From positions 1-8,801 of the forward strand of contig CAIVXP010000044.1 of assembly GCA_903909905.1 (NCBI GenBank): a stretch of DNA of 8,801 nt, written 5' to 3'. The notes beneath the pieces were generated by a model that did no database searches, was not told the origin of the DNA, and saw only the letters and a list, made by a program, of their open reading frames with translations. This stretch comes from Akkermansiaceae bacterium (GTDB lineage: Bacteria > Verrucomicrobiota > Verrucomicrobiia > Verrucomicrobiales > Akkermansiaceae). The stretch's first letter is position 1; the number at the start of each line of letters is the position of its first letter. Of the stretch, positions 7,068-8,801 are shown piece by piece. A program made the translations under genes and the position numbers.

Positions 7068-7347
7068 AAATTCCATTCTACGACCTCACTTTTCTTCATC
7101 AACATCGCAAGACCAACGGCGCAGTACTGTCCAATCGGTTAGATCCCATAGGTAATTTCCCTACGCACGCTACGCATGATCACCTAGATGCAACTGGAAA
7201 AGGCCGCAATAGCCAATCTCGCGCTTCCAGCTACAATGGCCATGCAGTCAGGGAAAGGCCACCAATTACCGATCCCGTCTAGGCTAGCGCTCAAGAAAAC
7301 TCTCCCCCCAAATCGACCGGGAATCAAAAAACCTACCGGTCAAGACC
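7068..7347. other. Noncoding stretch between cytochrome gene and terminator
   Basis: No convincing gene is seen between the cytochrome stop and the terminator, on either strand. Open frames that cross it (starting at 7013, 7188 and 7355 on the plus strand) are rich in Arg, Pro, Ser and Gln without recognisable domains, and the last two run into the antisense of the epimerase gene. Small structures visible are a 7-base direct repeat CTACGCA (7161-7167 and 7170-7176), and an inverted repeat GACCGG (7315-7320) / CCGGTC (7336-7341) around an A-rich loop. It could be a long 3' untranslated region of the cytochrome message or contain a small RNA; the sequence does not decide. Confidence 0.5.
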
Positions 7348-7387
7348 AGCGGCTGTGGCGGACTCCCGTCACAGCCGTTCGTTTTTT
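7348..7387 (+). terminator. Strong rho-independent terminator
   Basis: The core stem pairs CGGCTGTGGCGG (7350-7361) with CCGTCACAGCCG (7366-7377) around a 4-base loop ACTC (7362-7365), 12 pairs with one G-U. Two more pairs (7349 with 7378, G-U; 7348 with 7379, A-T) extend it to 14. Six T residues follow at 7382-7387. In the plus direction it would end transcription of the cytochrome gene and whatever lies in the 280 bases before it. It also sits 18 bases past the end of the convergent epimerase gene. On the minus strand the hairpin is preceded by an A tract but the next T run comes only after about 16 bases, so termination in that direction would be weaker. Confidence 0.88.
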
Positions 7388-7405
7388 CAAGCACGACCAA
7401 GCAAT

Positions 7406-8212
7406 TCACAGAGTCGGTGCAATCGCGGTCGCCGCATCGATGAAGCAGGGAAAGATCGGCTGCCAACCGCAGGCCTGCAGCTTGGCATTCGACACGCGCT
7501 TGTGCGTCCAACCGCGCTTGCGATCAAGATCGCGCGGACCGCTAGGCGGCATTGGGAGATCAAAAATTTCACTCAGGCGCCGATAGCATTCGATTTGCGT
7601 CAACGGCATGGAGTCAGAAACGTTGAACACCGCTTTTTGCACACCAGATGTCGCAAGATGCAAAATCGCCCGCGCCGCGTCGTCGCGATGGATCTGATTC
7701 AAATATCTCCGACCATCCTCTTCGATCACTGCTTCGCCCGATAAAAATTTCCGCAAAATCACACTGCGGCCCGGTCCATAAATTCCCGCCAGCCGCGCCA
7801 CAATGCCACCGGCATCGAGCGTGATGCGCTCGGCCTCCAAGAGCAAACGACCGGTCTCGCGATCAGGCTCGGTCGGGCTTTCCTCGGTCACCACCGAACC
7901 ATCCGTCTGCGAATAAACCGATGTGCTCGAGGTGAACAAAAACGGAACACCGGGAAATTTTTCCGTCAGGTTCCGGCAGCCATCGACATACACCCGCTGG
8001 TAGGCCTCGGCACCGCCGCGACCGGATGCCGCGCAATGAATGATGAAATCCGCGACCGGCAAATGATCCACCGCCGCGCGGTCGGCCACATCACAGGCCA
8101 GCGAGCCCTCGCCACCAGAAAGCGAAAATGGCATTACATCCCACCCCGCCTCGCGAAACACAGGCGCCACCGCCGCGCCCAGATACCCGTGACCGATCAG
8201 CATCAATCGCAT
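7406..8212 (-). CDS. SDR-family NAD(P)-dependent epimerase/dehydratase-like protein (YeeZ-like)
   Basis: This is an extended short-chain dehydrogenase/reductase fold of the group that includes E. coli YeeZ; its substrate is unknown. The 268-residue product begins with a Rossmann strand and the nucleotide-binding GHGYLG (7-12). Asp41 (ACDVAD) sits where the family contacts the adenine, and IIHCAAS (57-63) closes the cofactor site. SSTSVY (95-100) supplies the Ser/Thr-rich active strand with Tyr100, and RLAGIYGPGR spans 140-149. The block NQIHRDDAARAILHL and FNVSDSMPLTQIECYRRL are standard for the substrate half. At the place of the usual YxxxK pair the sequence reads TGRLL (120-124), so both catalytic residues appear to be absent. 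The frame is open to an ATG at 8284, but the extra 24 residues lack any feature, so ATG at 8212 directly before the Rossmann strand is chosen. It is convergent with the cytochrome gene and divergent from the small membrane protein gene. Confidence 0.85.
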   Translation of the reverse strand: MRLMLIGHGYLGAAVAPVFREAGWDVMPFSLSGGEGSLACDVADRAAVDHLPVADFIIHCAASGRGGAEAYQRVYVDGCRNLTEKFPGVPFLFTSSTSVYSQTDGSVVTEESPTEPDRETGRLLLEAERITLDAGGIVARLAGIYGPGRSVILRKFLSGEAVIEEDGRRYLNQIHRDDAARAILHLATSGVQKAVFNVSDSMPLTQIECYRRLSEIFDLPMPPSGPRDLDRKRGWTHKRVSNAKLQACGWQPIFPCFIDAATAIAPTL

Positions 8213-8274
8213 GCCACTGAAATGGAACCTTTCATGCGGCGACACAAGCCGACACTCAGAAAAATCGTGATGGA

Positions 8275-8303
8275 TTGAATTCACAGCCCTGAGGGATTAC
8301 ACT
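8275..8303 (+). promoter_or_regulatory. Candidate sigma70-type promoter for the 70-residue membrane protein
   Basis: TTGAAT (8275-8280) and TACACT (8298-8303) are 17 bases apart and match the sigma70 consensus at 4 of 6 positions each. The predicted transcript would start near 8310, only about 8 bases before the ATG at 8318. It lies in the 105-base divergent gap. The consensus for this organism is not known, so this is a candidate only. Confidence 0.35.
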
Positions 8304-8317
8304 TCCTTTCTTCTCCC

Positions 8318-8530
8318 ATGAGCCTAGACCCCTACAACCTGCTCGCCGGACTGATTTTTGGAATGATCGGCTTGGGGGCATTTTCCTACGGAAAAAAACT
8401 CGATTTGTGGCAACCGCGCGCGATCGGGGCCGCCTTGATGGCTTACCCCTACTTCGTTTCAAACGGTTGGCTTTTGTGGGGCATCGGCACCGGCCTGCTA
8501 GTCTTGCTGTGGTTTTATCACCACGAGTGA
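8318..8530 (+). CDS. Small two-helix membrane protein, conserved type of unknown function
   Basis: The 70-residue product has a hydrophobic segment at about 7-25 (NLLAGLIFGMIGLGAFSYGKK), a short polar loop with Lys26-Lys27, then hydrophobic stretches at about 36-48 and 50-66 (GWLLWGIGTGLLVLLWFY), ending HHE. The patterns GLIFGxIGLGAFxYGKK and ALMAYPYFV are similar to a widespread small protein sometimes labelled 'amino acid transport protein' in other Gram-negative bacteria. That label has no experimental support that I know of, and no transport function should be assumed from it. Likely location is the inner membrane. The ATG at 8318 is preceded by a pyrimidine-rich run (8302-8317) and no Shine-Dalgarno. 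Coding is supported by the strongly hydrophobic, family-like translation; the protein is a real gene product rather than a chance frame with fair certainty. Confidence 0.75.
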   Translation: MSLDPYNLLAGLIFGMIGLGAFSYGKKLDLWQPRAIGAALMAYPYFVSNGWLLWGIGTGLLVLLWFYHHE

Positions 8531-8586
8531 GTGGCGGATTTTCCCTTGGCACAAAGAGGATTTTCCACCCTATTGTGGGGCCGCCC

Positions 8587-8801
8587 ATGCCAACTGAAGC
8601 GATCCTCTCCACCGCCCGACAATTCCTCGGCGTGGACCCAACGGTGCCCATCACGCTCCTCCCCATCAAACGCGGGGCATCGGGCCGCACGATTGTGCGC
8701 GTAAAGACGCCCAATCACGAAACCTTCATCGGCATCCATTGGACCGAAGAACGCGAAGACAATTCGCAGTTCATCCCTGTCGCCCAATTTCTCAAACAGG
8801 C
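8587..8801 (+). CDS. Aminoglycoside-phosphotransferase-like kinase, 5' part
   Basis: Only the first 71 codons are in the window, and the frame is open to the right edge. The N-terminus looks like the small-molecule kinase group related to APH and to the anomeric sugar kinase AmgK: a leading helix ILSTARQFLG, the nucleotide-loop motif RGASGRTIVRV (29-39), an ATP-binding strand pattern HETFIGIHW, then EREDNSQFIPVAQFLKQ matching the family's 'ENxxFlxiAxfL'. The catalytic loop (HxD..N) and the DxD motif would lie downstream and cannot be checked. In relatives the role includes phosphorylating cell-wall sugars for recycling, which would fit the mpl gene at the other end, but this is speculation. 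Start ATG at 8587 is used; a GTG at 8575 is in frame and also possible. GGGG at 8577-8580 is a weak Shine-Dalgarno. TTGGCA (8546-8551) and TATTGT (8571-8576) form a promoter-like pair with a long 19-base spacer. Confidence 0.75.
   Translation, partial: MPTEAILSTARQFLGVDPTVPITLLPIKRGASGRTIVRVKTPNHETFIGIHWTEEREDNSQFIPVAQFLKQ

Noticed and set aside
7161..7176. Direct repeat CTACGCA as a possible repeat array
   Set aside because: There are only two copies 9 bases apart, so it is neither an array nor an attachment site.
7188..7586. A 132-residue plus-strand frame across the terminator
   Set aside because: It is Arg/Pro/Gln-rich without a domain, runs through the strong terminator and overlaps the convergent epimerase gene in antisense.
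8213..8284. A 24-residue N-terminal extension of the SDR protein
   Set aside because: The Rossmann strand normally begins at the N-terminus, and the extra residues show no feature.

Overview
The window is about 8.8 kb of gene-dense chromosome at roughly 57% G+C, from a Gram-negative (diderm) bacterium that makes peptidoglycan and lipid A. Murein recycling (Mpl), an OmpH/Skp periplasmic chaperone, LpxD and a lipoprotein c-type cytochrome all point to an outer membrane and periplasm. The protein style, the ompH-lpxD pairing and a bacterial PAC2-family protein suggest the Planctomycetes-Verrucomicrobia-Chlamydiae group, most likely Verrucomicrobiota. That placement is inference, not proof.

Layout, left to right. 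Bases 1-692 hold the 3' part of mpl. After a 146-base gap that probably carries a promoter, a tight same-strand cluster runs from 839 to 4099: ompH/skp, lpxD (TTG start), holA (GTG start) and a half-size TauE/SafE-type membrane protein (GTG start), separated by only 16 to 38 bases. It joins envelope biogenesis with a replication clamp-loader subunit. Bases 4292-5761 hold a small host-attachment/baeRF-type protein followed by a PAC2-family protein. Bases 5819-6475 encode a NarL/FixJ-type response regulator without an adjacent sensor kinase. Bases 6591-7067 encode a single-haem c-type cytochrome with a lipobox.

A 338-base stretch without a convincing gene follows. It ends in a very strong rho-independent terminator at 7348-7387, close to the end of the convergent minus-strand SDR-type epimerase gene (7406-8212). 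A divergent promoter candidate lies upstream of a conserved-looking 70-residue two-helix membrane protein (8318-8530). The window closes in the 5' end of an aminoglycoside-phosphotransferase-like kinase gene (from 8587).

No transposon, prophage, CRISPR array, tRNA or rRNA is visible. The region looks like ordinary core and near-core chromosome. The less ordinary points are the PAC2 and baeRF-type pair, the half-size transporter, the near absence of Shine-Dalgarno sequences, the long noncoding stretch before the strong terminator, an SDR without its usual YxxxK pair, and the small membrane protein.
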